Assembly: GCF_001922985.1 (NCBI RefSeq)
Contig: NZ_MRUH01000019.1
Span: 1-64,000 of the forward strand
Direction: 5' to 3'
Length of the DNA: 64,000 nt
Source: Teredinibacter waterburyi
GTDB lineage: Bacteria; Pseudomonadota; Gammaproteobacteria; Pseudomonadales; Cellvibrionaceae
Positions 10,570 through 20,209 of the stretch are shown piece after piece (the stretch's first letter is position 1; every line of letters starts with the position of its first letter). The notes under the pieces were generated by a model. That model worked only from the letters and a program-made list of their open reading frames with translations, had not been told where the DNA came from and did not search any database. The position numbers were made by a program, and so were the translations under genes.

Positions 10570-10879
10570 CCCTCTAAAAACTTGCGCCCCAGCACAGCAA
10601 TAGCAATCTGTAGCAAGCTCGCGCTTGGCTTTCTAGGACTGCAGCTATATATCAAGTAAACTGGGGCGTGCTTCATTTAGCTGGTTTCCTGTTATAGTGG
10701 GCGTGGTCATTTTTGCGTCAGCTATAAGACTTACCTACTGAGCACAACACAATCGCTGTACTTCGCTAAGCTATACTCCACTATGCGAGAGCAACCTAAC
10801 TAAGCGAAAGATTAACTAAGCGGAAAACTGTCAACGAGTCGCGGCCAGTATCGGCTCACTCAAACTTGGCTATTTTGCT
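10570..10879 (+). other. Intergenic region before fimX
   Basis: This 310-bp stretch has no coding frame that I believe. TATAGT at about 10695 could be a -10 element but lacks a good -35. There is no clear ribosome binding site before the ATG at 10880 or the in-frame ATG at 10898, so the exact start of fimX is uncertain. Confidence 0.5.
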
Positions 10880-12985
10880 ATGGGCCAAATCGAATTTATG
10901 ACACAAATTAAAACCATACGACTGCTCGTCCTAAACGATTCACGTAATGAGGCCGAGAGACTGATCAGTATGCTGCACAATGCAGGCAGGCCTGTCAGAG
11001 CACAGTACGTCGACAGTGAAGAAGCCCTTAATAAGCTGTTACAGGAGAAATCCTGGGATCTGATGATTGGCCTAGATACCACCACCAACATCAAACCCTC
11101 CGATGCTGTACGCCTCATTCGTCGCCTCAACAAAGATGTTCCCCTCGTGTTACAAACTCAAGAAGAAGGCACTTCGGCCGTGGTTGACGGCATGAAGCTT
11201 GGGGCCATGGACGTGGTTCGCCTCGATGAGGACCAACATCTCTTGCAAGTAATTCAGCGCGAATTTCAAAATCGAGAAGAACGCGACCAACGTCGCACAG
11301 CTGAACGACGCCACCGCGAGATCGAGCGCCACAACCAACAATTACTGGATAGCTCACGAGATGCAATCGCCTTTGTTCAAGATGGTATGTTTCTATATGT
11401 GAACGAATCCTTTAGCGAACTCCTTGGTCACAGCTCACGTGATGAGCTCGAGTGTATGCCGGTAATTGACATTATTAGCGCCGACGATCAAGACAAAGTT
11501 AAGAAGTTTTTAAAAGAATTCACCCTAAAAGGTAGCGACATCGAAACCAAGTCACTCGACTTCCGTGTAACGGCAGCCGATAGCAGCGAACGCGGGCTAA
11601 AGGTTGAAATTCGAAAATCAAGCTATGAAGAAGAACTTTGCATTCAGTTCCTAGTCCGCACTTCCAGCTCGGACAACGAAGAACTGGAAGCGCAACTGCA
11701 ACAAATTAAGAGCCAAGACTTGGCAACAGGCCTGTTCAACAAAAGCGTACTCATGGATCACCTACATGAAGCCGTAGACAAGGCCGCTACCGCACAAATC
11801 AACAGCGCACTTATTAATATTGAAATAGAAGACTTTATCGAGACCGTCAGCGCCAAAATCGGCGTTTCGTCCACAGATATAGTACTGGGAACTATTGCGG
11901 CTCACGCTAAATCGCTCGTTAAAAAAGGCGACCTTCTATGCCGCTTTAACGAAGACTCCTTTATGTTGCTGGCACCTAAGATAGATGCCGAAACAGCCTT
12001 AAAGCGCGCGGCTACGCTCTATAAAAAATTAACGGATTACGTCGTTGATATCGATGGTAAAACAATCCAGTTCAGCTACAGCATCGGCGTATCCCTGATT
12101 ACAGAGAACACCGCCGGTACCGACGAGCCCATCGACCAAGCACTTAAAGCACAGCAAAAAGCAAAGCTGGAACCCGAGCAACATGTGCGCATGTACGAGC
12201 CGGAAGAACGCAGCGCCGAAGACGAAAAACGCGATATCACCAATATGGTTCAGAACGCGTTAAGTAAAAATCAATTTAAGCTTTTATTTCAACCAATATT
12301 GAGCTTGCGTGGCTCCGATAAAGAACACTATGAAGTGCTTTTAAGGATGCTAGATAGTGAAGGAACAGAGATTTCGCCAAACGAATTTCTGGTATCGGCA
12401 GCACGAATTCGAGCCACTACTAAGATCGATCGCTGGGTAATATTGGAGTCTATCAAACTGCTTGCAGACCACCGCGGCAAGGGTAACGATACTCGTTTAA
12501 TCGTCAATCTCAGCCGCGAATCTATGCTCGACCCTACCTTAACACCTTGGCTGGCAGTGGCCTTTAAAGCGGCTGGATTGCCAACCGAGGCAATCATTTT
12601 CCAGCTAAACGAAATCGATATCAACGATCACCTCAACGTTGCCAGCTCGTTTACCGCCGATCTTAAAAAGCTGGGTTGTGAGTGCAGCATTACGCGCTTC
12701 GGATGCGCCCTAAATCCGTTTAACGCACTGAAGATGTTGAGCTGTTCGCATGTGAAAATCGATGGCTCATTCACCCAAGACCTACAGAAGAATAGTGAAG
12801 ATGCCGAAGCCTTAAATGAATTGGTTAGCCAGCTTCATCAGGAAGACAAAATCACAATTGTGCCTTTTGTCGAGAATGCCAGCGTGCTATCTAAACTCTG
12901 GCAGTCTGGTGTGCACTATATTCAGGGCTACTATCTACAGGGCCCAACCGACGCCATGAACTATGACTTTGATACAGAGAGCTAA
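10880..12985 (+). CDS. fimX: FimX-like REC-PAS-GGDEF-EAL protein (degenerate catalytic sites)
   Basis: FimX is a c-di-GMP effector that controls assembly and placement of type IV pili in Pseudomonas and Xanthomonas. Domain order in the 701 residues is a REC-like domain (about 5-130), a PAS domain (150-265), GGDEF (285-435) and EAL (450-695). The GGDEF signature is replaced by NEDSF in CRFNEDSFMLLAP, so cyclase activity is unlikely. The EAL signature reads EVL in HYEVLLRML, as in P. aeruginosa FimX, so it probably binds c-di-GMP without efficient hydrolysis. The REC domain lacks a clean phosphorylation site. The 3' end overlaps serB by 4 bp, tail to tail. Confidence 0.82.
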   Translation: MGQIEFMTQIKTIRLLVLNDSRNEAERLISMLHNAGRPVRAQYVDSEEALNKLLQEKSWDLMIGLDTTTNIKPSDAVRLIRRLNKDVPLVLQTQEEGTSAVVDGMKLGAMDVVRLDEDQHLLQVIQREFQNREERDQRRTAERRHREIERHNQQLLDSSRDAIAFVQDGMFLYVNESFSELLGHSSRDELECMPVIDIISADDQDKVKKFLKEFTLKGSDIETKSLDFRVTAADSSERGLKVEIRKSSYEEELCIQFLVRTSSSDNEELEAQLQQIKSQDLATGLFNKSVLMDHLHEAVDKAATAQINSALINIEIEDFIETVSAKIGVSSTDIVLGTIAAHAKSLVKKGDLLCRFNEDSFMLLAPKIDAETALKRAATLYKKLTDYVVDIDGKTIQFSYSIGVSLITENTAGTDEPIDQALKAQQKAKLEPEQHVRMYEPEERSAEDEKRDITNMVQNALSKNQFKLLFQPILSLRGSDKEHYEVLLRMLDSEGTEISPNEFLVSAARIRATTKIDRWVILESIKLLADHRGKGNDTRLIVNLSRESMLDPTLTPWLAVAFKAAGLPTEAIIFQLNEIDINDHLNVASSFTADLKKLGCECSITRFGCALNPFNALKMLSCSHVKIDGSFTQDLQKNSEDAEALNELVSQLHQEDKITIVPFVENASVLSKLWQSGVHYIQGYYLQGPTDAMNYDFDTES

Positions 12986-12998
12986 TCTAGCTCTCTGT
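12974..12998. terminator. Hairpin spanning the fimX/serB convergent stops
   Basis: A perfect 10-bp inverted repeat (ACAGAGAGCT and its complement) with a 5-base loop covers both stop codons. No T-run follows on either strand, so it may be a weak terminator or a 3'-end stabilising stem. Confidence 0.5.
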
Positions 12999-14193
12999 CT
13001 CTAAAGCCCATCAGATATAAAATGGCATCCAACCCCAAGGTCGAGATGGCCTGTTTCGCTTCAGCCCTTACGAGGGGTTTTGCTCGAAAGGCAATTCCTA
13101 GCCCCGCAATGCTCAGCATTGGCAAATCGTTAGCGCCATCACCTACCGCCACCACTTGCTCTAGAGATATACCCTCGTTTGCTGCTAGTTCGCGCAACAA
13201 CTGAGCCTTACGCTCGCCATTCACAATTTTGCCGGTAACCTTGCCAGTAACCTTGCCATCAACAACTTCTAACTCGTTGGCGAAAACATAATCAATACCG
13301 AGCATTTTCTGCAAATAATGACCAAAGTAATTAAAACCACCGGAAAGAATCGCGGTTTTATAGCCGAGCTTGCGCAATGATGAAATTAACCGCTCCGCCC
13401 CCTCGGTTACCGGTAACTGTTCGGCGATACCTTGTAACACAGATTCATCCAAGCCTTTTAACAAAGCCATCCGGCGTCTAAAGCTTGCGTTAAAGTCCAG
13501 CTCACCACGCATCGCCGCCTCGGTAATCTCAGCTACCTCAGCGCCAACCCCCGCAGCTTTCGCCAACTCGTCGATAACTTCCGCTTCAATTAAGGTAGAA
13601 TCCATATCGAAACACACCAAGCGTCGTGTGCGGCGATACATATTATCTTCTTGGAAGGCTATATCCACATCAAGCCTAGATGCCAGCTCAGCGAAATCTG
13701 CGCGCAACTGGCCAATATTATGAGCCTTACCTCGGGCAGAGAACTCAATACAGGCTTTACTATTGCCATTGTCTGATTCAAGTGGCACCCGCCCGGTCAA
13801 GCGACTGATATCGTCAATATTCAATTCGTGTTTGGCTACAATCGTAGTTAGTGCCGCAATTTGCTCTGCGGTAATCTGGCGGGCCAGCAGCGTTACGATA
13901 TGACGATCCTTGCCCTGATGAGAAACCCACTCGCCGTATTCAGGCTCAGTTATCGTCTCAAAGCGCACTTGCATTGCCAGAGATTCCATCGCAGCCAAAA
14001 CACTATCAAGCGAGGCTTGTGCCTTAGCGTTTGTTGGGAATCGCACCAGCATACCGAGCGATAGGTTATCGTGAATTACAGCCTGACCAATGTCGAGCAC
14101 GCTCGCATCAGCTTTAGATAGAATATCAGTGACCACCGAGGTCACTCCCGGTCGATCATGTCCAGCAATTTTGATTAAGGTAAGATCGCGCAC
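12982..14193 (-). CDS. serB: Phosphoserine phosphatase
   Basis: SerB removes phosphate from O-phosphoserine in the last step of serine synthesis. Residues about 1-170 form two ACT-like regulatory domains (IAGHDRPGVTSVVTDIL; HIVTLLARQITAEQ). Residues about 190-400 form the HAD domain, with nucleophile motif CFDMDSTLIEAEVIDELA, the SGGFNYF segment of motif II, and GDGANDLPML for Mg binding. The 403-residue length matches the long, ACT-containing SerB of pseudomonads. It is divergent from the ahpA-like gene, the same arrangement as in many gammaproteobacteria. Confidence 0.95.
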   Translation of the reverse strand: MRDLTLIKIAGHDRPGVTSVVTDILSKADASVLDIGQAVIHDNLSLGMLVRFPTNAKAQASLDSVLAAMESLAMQVRFETITEPEYGEWVSHQGKDRHIVTLLARQITAEQIAALTTIVAKHELNIDDISRLTGRVPLESDNGNSKACIEFSARGKAHNIGQLRADFAELASRLDVDIAFQEDNMYRRTRRLVCFDMDSTLIEAEVIDELAKAAGVGAEVAEITEAAMRGELDFNASFRRRMALLKGLDESVLQGIAEQLPVTEGAERLISSLRKLGYKTAILSGGFNYFGHYLQKMLGIDYVFANELEVVDGKVTGKVTGKIVNGERKAQLLRELAANEGISLEQVVAVGDGANDLPMLSIAGLGIAFRAKPLVRAEAKQAISTLGLDAILYLMGFRDRELD

Positions 14194-14353
14194 GTGTCCT
14201 GCTCTATGAAAGAAAATAGTGGGGCATTATAAAGCAAGCGCAGACAAATACACCTGCCCGTTGCCTTCGAAGATAATTGTCTCTATCTTACGAAATAAAT
14301 ATTCGCCGCAGCGCTAGAAGCTAGCGGCCACGCACGAGCATCGGAGATACTTT

Positions 14354-15559
14354 TTGCGCATTCAATTTCAGCCGCTACCTCGACTTGTCCTCTTTCTTTT
14401 GGGATTGTTCGTAGGAATACTGGTCATTACACTCGCGACCCTGCCGCCGGCCCAGCAAATAAATCAAAGTCAGCTCGACAACTATGGTAGAACCATGGCT
14501 CGAATGGCCTCGCAGCAGGCCGTTGATGCAGCATTCAATCATGACTTATTGCGCTTACAAGTCATTCTACAAGGGGTAATGGACAACCCATTAACACAGC
14601 TCGCCACCATTCACGATGTCGAAAATAATCTCTTAGTGCAAGCAGGAGACTCGCGCAAACCAACCAAAAACAGCTCGAACTATACTGCTGCGATCCTATT
14701 GCACGACAGTATTGCCGGTTACCTCGGAATAACCTTACAGCAACCCACTCAAAGCTTAGCCGCACTGCAGTCCACTATTCTTTGGTTTGAATTGGTATTA
14801 GCCGCAATGATCGTATGGCTGATTTGGCGTAGTGGCAGTGTGGAAATTGACCTAAAGCAATGGCTTAGTCGACTGCCTGTCTTTAACGGCGGGAGTTTTA
14901 GCCAAAACACCGATCAACCGAGTGAAACACTTAGCTCTACTACGAACGAAATAGTCCCGATCAGCCTATCAATGACCACGGTGCCCTGTGTATATACAAC
15001 TATTCGGGTCAAAAACCTCACGGTGCTTAAGCAACAGCTAAACGGTGCCAGCTTGCGCAAGACACTTACCCGCATGGAAACCATTATTGCCGATGTAGTT
15101 GCGCTCTACTCCGGCTACAGTTTTTCCTTGGAGGGTGAGTGTTATGTGCTGCGCTTCCCTATACATGAATCACAGAGTGAAGCCCTGTTCCGCGCTAGCT
15201 GCAGCGGCTACCTCATTGTTGAATTGGCCAGTATTATTCACAACATACCACTCGATCTTGCCGCTTTCGTTTCGGTGGCAAACCCGACAGACGAAAGTGC
15301 AGACCCGCTCCCCGGAGAACACCCAAACGAACAAGCCAGCGACGCTGAAACGACGCAGGAAAATGAAGTGAGCAACTTACCAATTGTCGGTTTAGCGCTA
15401 GATTCGCTTGCCGCTCGCGACCCACTTATTGGGCGCCGCTTACTTATTGTCGATGTCAGTAGTGGTGACGACCGCAAGCTCGTAACGGGCTTCCGTCAAC
15501 CCTACCAAAATTTGCTAGAAAACCAACGTGTAGAATTTGAAAAACTGAGCGCCCGCTAG
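14354..15559 (+). CDS. AhpA/YtjB (SMP_2)-family membrane protein
   Basis: This 401-residue protein has an N-terminal membrane anchor (about residues 8-28), a periplasmic stretch of roughly 100 residues (LDNYGRTMARMASQQAVDAA) and a second hydrophobic segment (about 137-155). A long cytoplasmic tail with an acidic, low-complexity part follows. A gene of this family sits divergent from serB in E. coli (ytjB) and pseudomonads, which supports the assignment. The function is unknown despite the old 'haemolysin-associated' label. It starts with TTG at 14354, with GGAG 7 bases upstream. It is longer than E. coli YtjB because of the cytoplasmic tail. Confidence 0.65.
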   Translation: MRIQFQPLPRLVLFLLGLFVGILVITLATLPPAQQINQSQLDNYGRTMARMASQQAVDAAFNHDLLRLQVILQGVMDNPLTQLATIHDVENNLLVQAGDSRKPTKNSSNYTAAILLHDSIAGYLGITLQQPTQSLAALQSTILWFELVLAAMIVWLIWRSGSVEIDLKQWLSRLPVFNGGSFSQNTDQPSETLSSTTNEIVPISLSMTTVPCVYTTIRVKNLTVLKQQLNGASLRKTLTRMETIIADVVALYSGYSFSLEGECYVLRFPIHESQSEALFRASCSGYLIVELASIIHNIPLDLAAFVSVANPTDESADPLPGEHPNEQASDAETTQENEVSNLPIVGLALDSLAARDPLIGRRLLIVDVSSGDDRKLVTGFRQPYQNLLENQRVEFEKLSAR

Positions 15560-15667
15560 GCTCAGCAATTGGCCTAGTATCTGTCACTGTTCGGTCATAC
15601 TCTTACACTACTCTTGTCCGCATTATCCCTCCATTCACACCTAGAATCGAGAACGGACAGGCGCACC

Positions 15668-17383
15668 ATGATCAATGTCGAACAGGCTATTCACAGTAAA
15701 TTCCCCAGCTTTGCCAGCAAACCCAAAATGCTGCGCAACCCCACGCTTACACTACTCAAAAAGCTCGTTCACGAAACTGAAATCAATGCTTTTTTACGTG
15801 ACAACAACGACGCTCGAGGGTTCGACTTTATCGACCGAGTGTTCAGCTATTTTAACTTTAGCTACCGCGTAGACGCGCGCGAGCAGCGGCGAATACTTAA
15901 AGCTGGACGACTAATTATCATCGCGAACCACCCTATTGGCTCGCTCGATGGCTTGGCATTGCTAAGGATGGTAGGCGAGGTGCGACGCGATGTGAAGGTC
16001 ATCGCAAACGATATGCTGATGAACTTCGAACCCCTACACGAGCTATTTATTCCGCTAGATAATATGACCGGTGGCAGCACCCGAAAAAGCTATAAAAACG
16101 TCATTAAAGCGCTAGAAGATGAACAGGCAGTGATAGTATTCCCCGCAGGAGAAGTCTCTCGCGCACGCCCGTCTGGGGTAAAAGATACGCGTTGGAGACC
16201 CGGCTTTTTACACTTTTCTCGCAAGACATCGGCGCCTGTTCTGCCAGTACACATCAACGCAAAAAACTCGCTATTTTTCTATGCCGCCTCGTTACTTTTT
16301 AAACCGCTGGGAACCGCCCTGCTCGCCCACGAGATGTTTAACAAACGCTCCGCTAACATTGCTCTTACCGTCGGTGAATTAATTCCGAGCAACCGGCTGA
16401 GCAGTAAATCTGTTCAGGATCGAGCACTCGTTAAACGTGTAAAAAGACACATTTATCGGCTTGGCCAACAAAAGGTAAGCGCCTTTGTCAGTGAGCTTCC
16501 CTTGGCCTCTGCCCAGCCACCGAAAAAACTTTTTACCGAACTACAAAACAATAAGCTGATCGGCGAAACCCGCGACGGCAATCAAATCTATCTCGTCGAC
16601 TGCGCAAAAAAATCTGCAGTATTAAAAGAAATTGGCCGCTTGCGAGAACTGGCATTCCGCATGGCGGGAGAAGGCACAGGTAAAAAACGCGATATCGATA
16701 GCTACGACCTGCACTACCGCCACCTAGTGCTGTGGAATGCTAAAAATCAAGAGATAGCCGGCGCCTATAGAATTGGTGAGGGGAAAAATATACTTGCGAA
16801 CTTTGGCGAAGAGGGGCTGTACACTCGAAGCCTATATAAATTCAAACCCGAACTCGCCCCCTACTTTGAACAGGGAATTGAATTGGGACGCAGCTTTGTC
16901 TCACCAAAATACTGGGGAAAGGCCTGTTTAGATTATTTATGGCAAGGCTTGGGGGCTTATATCGCTCACAATCCAGATGTGCGCTATTTGATCGGCCCCG
17001 TCAGTATGAGTGCCGATTACCCGCGCCAACTGATGAATACCCTAGTTTACTTTTATCGACGCTATTACGCCTGCGAACAACAACTGGCCGAAGCAAACCA
17101 TCCATACTTGATTAGCACCGATACCCTTGACGAACTTGACCAGCTATTCGGACCGGCCGATGCCTCAGAGGCATTTGATTTGATGCAGGAGAAATTTAAC
17201 GCGGGCGGTCACAAGTTACCGGTTTTGTTTAAGCAGTATGCCGCGCTGTATGAACCCGGCGGATTTAAATCGATAGTGTTTAGTCGCGACCCCGATTTTG
17301 GCGACTGTCTCGACGGCCTGTGTATGGCCGACGTTTGGAGCTTAAAAGAGAACAAGCGTAAACGCTACATTCCAAAACTTTAA
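15668..17383 (+). CDS. OlsF-like bifunctional acyltransferase (PlsC-like + GNAT/OlsB-like)
   Basis: The 571-residue protein is a fusion. Residues about 70-280 resemble a lysophospholipid acyltransferase, with ANHPIGSLDGLAL as the His/Asp motif (H-x5-D spacing, as in the OlsA/hemolysin branch) and FPAGEVSRARPSG as the glycerophosphate-binding block. Residues about 310-545 resemble the OlsB-type N-acyltransferase (RELAFRMAGEGTGKKRDIDSYD; ELGRSFVSPKYWG). Such fusions can make ornithine lipids by two sequential acylations; here that is inference. An ATG at 15668, preceded by GGACAGG, is preferred to the TTG at 15614. No membrane segments are obvious beyond the acyltransferase core. It probably acts at the inner membrane. 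Confidence 0.72.
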   Translation: MINVEQAIHSKFPSFASKPKMLRNPTLTLLKKLVHETEINAFLRDNNDARGFDFIDRVFSYFNFSYRVDAREQRRILKAGRLIIIANHPIGSLDGLALLRMVGEVRRDVKVIANDMLMNFEPLHELFIPLDNMTGGSTRKSYKNVIKALEDEQAVIVFPAGEVSRARPSGVKDTRWRPGFLHFSRKTSAPVLPVHINAKNSLFFYAASLLFKPLGTALLAHEMFNKRSANIALTVGELIPSNRLSSKSVQDRALVKRVKRHIYRLGQQKVSAFVSELPLASAQPPKKLFTELQNNKLIGETRDGNQIYLVDCAKKSAVLKEIGRLRELAFRMAGEGTGKKRDIDSYDLHYRHLVLWNAKNQEIAGAYRIGEGKNILANFGEEGLYTRSLYKFKPELAPYFEQGIELGRSFVSPKYWGKACLDYLWQGLGAYIAHNPDVRYLIGPVSMSADYPRQLMNTLVYFYRRYYACEQQLAEANHPYLISTDTLDELDQLFGPADASEAFDLMQEKFNAGGHKLPVLFKQYAALYEPGGFKSIVFSRDPDFGDCLDGLCMADVWSLKENKRKRYIPKL

Positions 17384-17391
17384 CGCTCGCG

Positions 17392-17973
17392 CTACAAACC
17401 ACGTTGTTTTCGCGAGTAAGTCTCTTTTGCTTCCAGTCTTTTGCGGTCGCTCTTGCGCAACAAGACATAGGTAGCGCCATAGCTGCCATGTTGTTTTTGC
17501 GCCGAGTGAAAAGCCAAAACCTCTTCAAATTGTGGCAACCAATGATTGACGCAACTTTTCAACAGCGCCGGCGTTTCGCGACCCTCGCCTTTTCCGTGGG
17601 TTATAAGCGCCGAGCGCACATCATTGGCAATGCAATCTTTTACAAACTGAAAAATCGTTCGGCGTGCCTGCTCAACGGTCATTCGATGTAAATCTAAACG
17701 CGCCTCGGGTGGATACTTACCAAGGCGTAAACTTTTGAAAACACCATGCTGTACACCAGCGCGCTGAAAGCTCAACACCGCTAACGGGTCAACCATGTCC
17801 ACGGGCGTACTGAGTGGATCCGCCTTTGTACTGGTGGCAGCCTCAGCGCTCAAACGCCGAGCTTCTTTATCAACATCAGCATCGCGCGGCGCTTTAATAT
17901 CAACGCGTTTCTCGACCTTAAGTGGCTGAACATCGTCACCTAAGAGACTGCTAAAATCGCCATCATCAGACAT
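17392..17973 (-). CDS. Smr-domain protein (SmrA/YdaL type)
   Basis: This 193-residue protein has a charged N-terminal region (about 1-95) and a C-terminal Smr domain. The domain carries the two family motifs LDLHRMT (about residue 116) and HGKGEG (about residue 149), followed by HGSYGATYVLLRK. Stand-alone Smr proteins of this size are nicking endonuclease-like and related to the MutS2 C-terminus. Their cellular role is not settled. It converges on the acyltransferase gene with 8 bp between stops. Nothing nearby points to a specific pathway. Confidence 0.85.
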   Translation of the reverse strand: MSDDGDFSSLLGDDVQPLKVEKRVDIKAPRDADVDKEARRLSAEAATSTKADPLSTPVDMVDPLAVLSFQRAGVQHGVFKSLRLGKYPPEARLDLHRMTVEQARRTIFQFVKDCIANDVRSALITHGKGEGRETPALLKSCVNHWLPQFEEVLAFHSAQKQHGSYGATYVLLRKSDRKRLEAKETYSRKQRGL

Positions 17974-18056
17974 GATTATCTCTCACCAAAATGGCCAATT
18001 AATCTAGCCGCGTATACCCAAATACTGCAAACCCGACACTTAATATACCTAGGTAG

Positions 18057-19463
18057 CTACACGATCCGATAGCAAGGTTCGTACTCAGTCGTTGGGATCT
18101 TCATTCGCTTTTGCTCAACAAACGAGCGCAATAACTTTTCCAACGGCTCGATAATTTCGACGTCACCACTGATCAAATACGGGCCGTTTTCAGCAACGGA
18201 TTTAATCCCATTGGCCTTAACATTACCGTCTACAATACCCGAAAACGCCTTGCGCAAGTTGCTCGCGAGCTTATGTGGTGGCTGTTGCTTATGAAGGCTT
18301 AGTGCCGCCATTTTTGCGTGCGTAGGCTCGAAAGGATGCTGCTGGTCATCGTCAATTCGCACCACCCAGTTAAAATAGTAGGCGTCGTGAGTAGCCCGTC
18401 GATAATCGGTAACCCGCTGCATAGCGTCACGCATTTTTTGAGCCACCAAAATGGGATTATCGACAACGATCTCATAGAGTTTTTGCGCCTCGGCTCCAAG
18501 CGTCAAACCAATAAATTCATCAATCTGCTCAAAATAAGCGGCCGCCGTGGGTGGGCCGGTAAAGATTAATGGGAAAGGAATATCTTTATTTTCTGGCAGC
18601 ATCAAAATACCCAAAATATAGAGAATTTCTTCCGCGGTACCGGCGCCACCAGGAAATACCACAATTCCGTGCCCAGCTCGAACAAACGCCTCTAAACGCT
18701 TTTCGATATCCGGCATAATGATAAGCTGATTTACAATTGGATTGGGCGATTCTGCGGCGATAATACCGGGTTCAGTAATACCGATATAACGGCCCTGCAC
18801 ACGCTGCTTGGCATGCCCAAATGTTGCCCCCTTCATTGGCCCTTTCATGGCCCCAGGGCCACAGCCGGTACAAATATCAAGGCCGCGTAGCCCCATTTGA
18901 TAACCGACTTCTTTCGAGTATTCGTACTCGACTTCATTAATCGAATGCCCACCCCAGCAGACAATAATGTTGGGGGTCCGCTGAGTGCGCAATAAACCGG
19001 CATTGCGTAAAATATGGAACACTCCGTTAGTAATCCCCTCGCTGGTATTCAGGTCGGCGTCGCACTTTTCCAGCAATTCATTATTAACGTAGATGATGTC
19101 CCGTAATGCCGAGAACACATGTTCCTTTATGCCTTGAACAATTTCGCCATCAACAAATGCATTTGCAGGAGCATTGTGTAGCTCCAACTTAATACCGCGC
19201 TCTTGCGTTACAACGTCAATAGAAAAGTTTTTAAACTGCTCTAAAACAAGTTGTGTGTTATCTGTTTCGGCACCGGTATTCAACGCGGCTAAAGCACAGC
19301 GTCGGAAAGTTTCATAAACTTGCTCGTTACCTCTATCAACTAATCGCGCAACTTCTTGCTGCGACAAAACCTCCATGGTGTTATCAGGTGTTATACGAGC
19401 AGAAATGCCCGTACTTTCCGGCCCCGCTCCTTGGGTTAATTCTAGGGTTGATACTTCACTCAC
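18057..19463 (-). CDS. ppnN: Nucleotide 5'-monophosphate nucleosidase PpnN (YgdH/LOG family)
   Basis: PpnN cleaves purine and pyrimidine 5'-monophosphates to base plus ribose 5-phosphate and in E. coli responds to (p)ppGpp. The 468-residue length matches PpnN rather than the short LOG proteins. It has flanking N- and C-terminal domains around a central Rossmann-like LOG domain. The LOG motif is seen as FPGGAGTAEEILYILG (about residues 275-290), and GCGPGAMKGPMKGA lies upstream of it. A GTG at 19463 is used, with AAGGAGCA 7 bases upstream. The slyD-like gene is 54 bp upstream on the same strand. Confidence 0.9.
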   Translation of the reverse strand: MSEVSTLELTQGAGPESTGISARITPDNTMEVLSQQEVARLVDRGNEQVYETFRRCALAALNTGAETDNTQLVLEQFKNFSIDVVTQERGIKLELHNAPANAFVDGEIVQGIKEHVFSALRDIIYVNNELLEKCDADLNTSEGITNGVFHILRNAGLLRTQRTPNIIVCWGGHSINEVEYEYSKEVGYQMGLRGLDICTGCGPGAMKGPMKGATFGHAKQRVQGRYIGITEPGIIAAESPNPIVNQLIIMPDIEKRLEAFVRAGHGIVVFPGGAGTAEEILYILGILMLPENKDIPFPLIFTGPPTAAAYFEQIDEFIGLTLGAEAQKLYEIVVDNPILVAQKMRDAMQRVTDYRRATHDAYYFNWVVRIDDDQQHPFEPTHAKMAALSLHKQQPPHKLASNLRKAFSGIVDGNVKANGIKSVAENGPYLISGDVEIIEPLEKLLRSFVEQKRMKIPTTEYEPCYRIV

Positions 19464-19517
19464 TAACTTATGCTCCTTCCTCGTGCTGTGCGGTTAGCCT
19501 AATAACACTCGCGTATT

Positions 19518-19982
19518 TTAGTGTACGTGACCGTGTGCGATTTCTTCTTCGGTTGCTTCACGTACGCTGTCTACGGTAACGTCAAAATGTAGCTCTTTAC
19601 CTGCCAGTGCATGATTGCCATCAATAGTAATGCCTTCTTCGCCAATTTCAGTTACAACAACATATTGCATGCCGCCAGAACTTGTTTGCGCTTGGAACTC
19701 CATACCTACTTCGATATTTTCAATACCACTGAACGCCTCGGCAGGAAGTGTTTGTACTAGCTCGGCCATGACTTCGCCATAACCATCCGCAGGTTGTATA
19801 ACAACATTTTTTTGGTCGCCAACAACACAACCTTCCAACTCACGCTCTAGGCCTGGAATAATGTTGTCGGCACCGGCCAAATAATTTAACGGCTCACCGC
19901 CAGCAGAGGAGTCAATCACTTCTCCGTCTGCGCCTTTCAATGTGTAGTGAATAGAAACAACGCAGTTGTCCTGAATTTTCAT
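19518..19982 (-). CDS. SlyD-like FKBP-type peptidyl-prolyl isomerase
   Basis: This 154-residue cytoplasmic isomerase starts with the FKBP strand MKIQDNCVVSIHYTLKGADG. PLNYLAGADNIIPGLERELEG is the conserved FKBP/IF-domain junction, and an inserted IF (chaperone) flap occupies about residues 70-125. The C-terminus is short and ends HGHVH, lacking the long metal-binding tail of E. coli SlyD. SlyD-type proteins act as folding helpers and in nickel handling for hydrogenases. Without the Cys/His tail a nickel role is less likely here. Confidence 0.88.
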   Translation of the reverse strand: MKIQDNCVVSIHYTLKGADGEVIDSSAGGEPLNYLAGADNIIPGLERELEGCVVGDQKNVVIQPADGYGEVMAELVQTLPAEAFSGIENIEVGMEFQAQTSSGGMQYVVVTEIGEEGITIDGNHALAGKELHFDVTVDSVREATEEEIAHGHVH

Positions 19983-20209
19983 AGAGTTCTCCTGCCCAAG
20001 GGCGTAAATAGCTGCCCGCAGGCATGAATGCTAATGTGTAGGGAAATGTTGAATGCGCGAGTTTAACGCAGACGCTGTTAAATTAGTACTTTAGCGCGGG
20101 GAAACTAGCGAGGTATTACCAGCTCACTCTAGGTATAAACAAGGGTGATTTTAGTGTTGAGTGAACTGGTATAGCATGACAAGACGCCAGCAAAGTGGCG
20201 CCCGCAGCA

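Noticed and set aside
20183-20202. Strong terminator after acs
   Set aside because: The stem has a mismatch and no clear T-run; kept only as a weak possibility in the acs entry.
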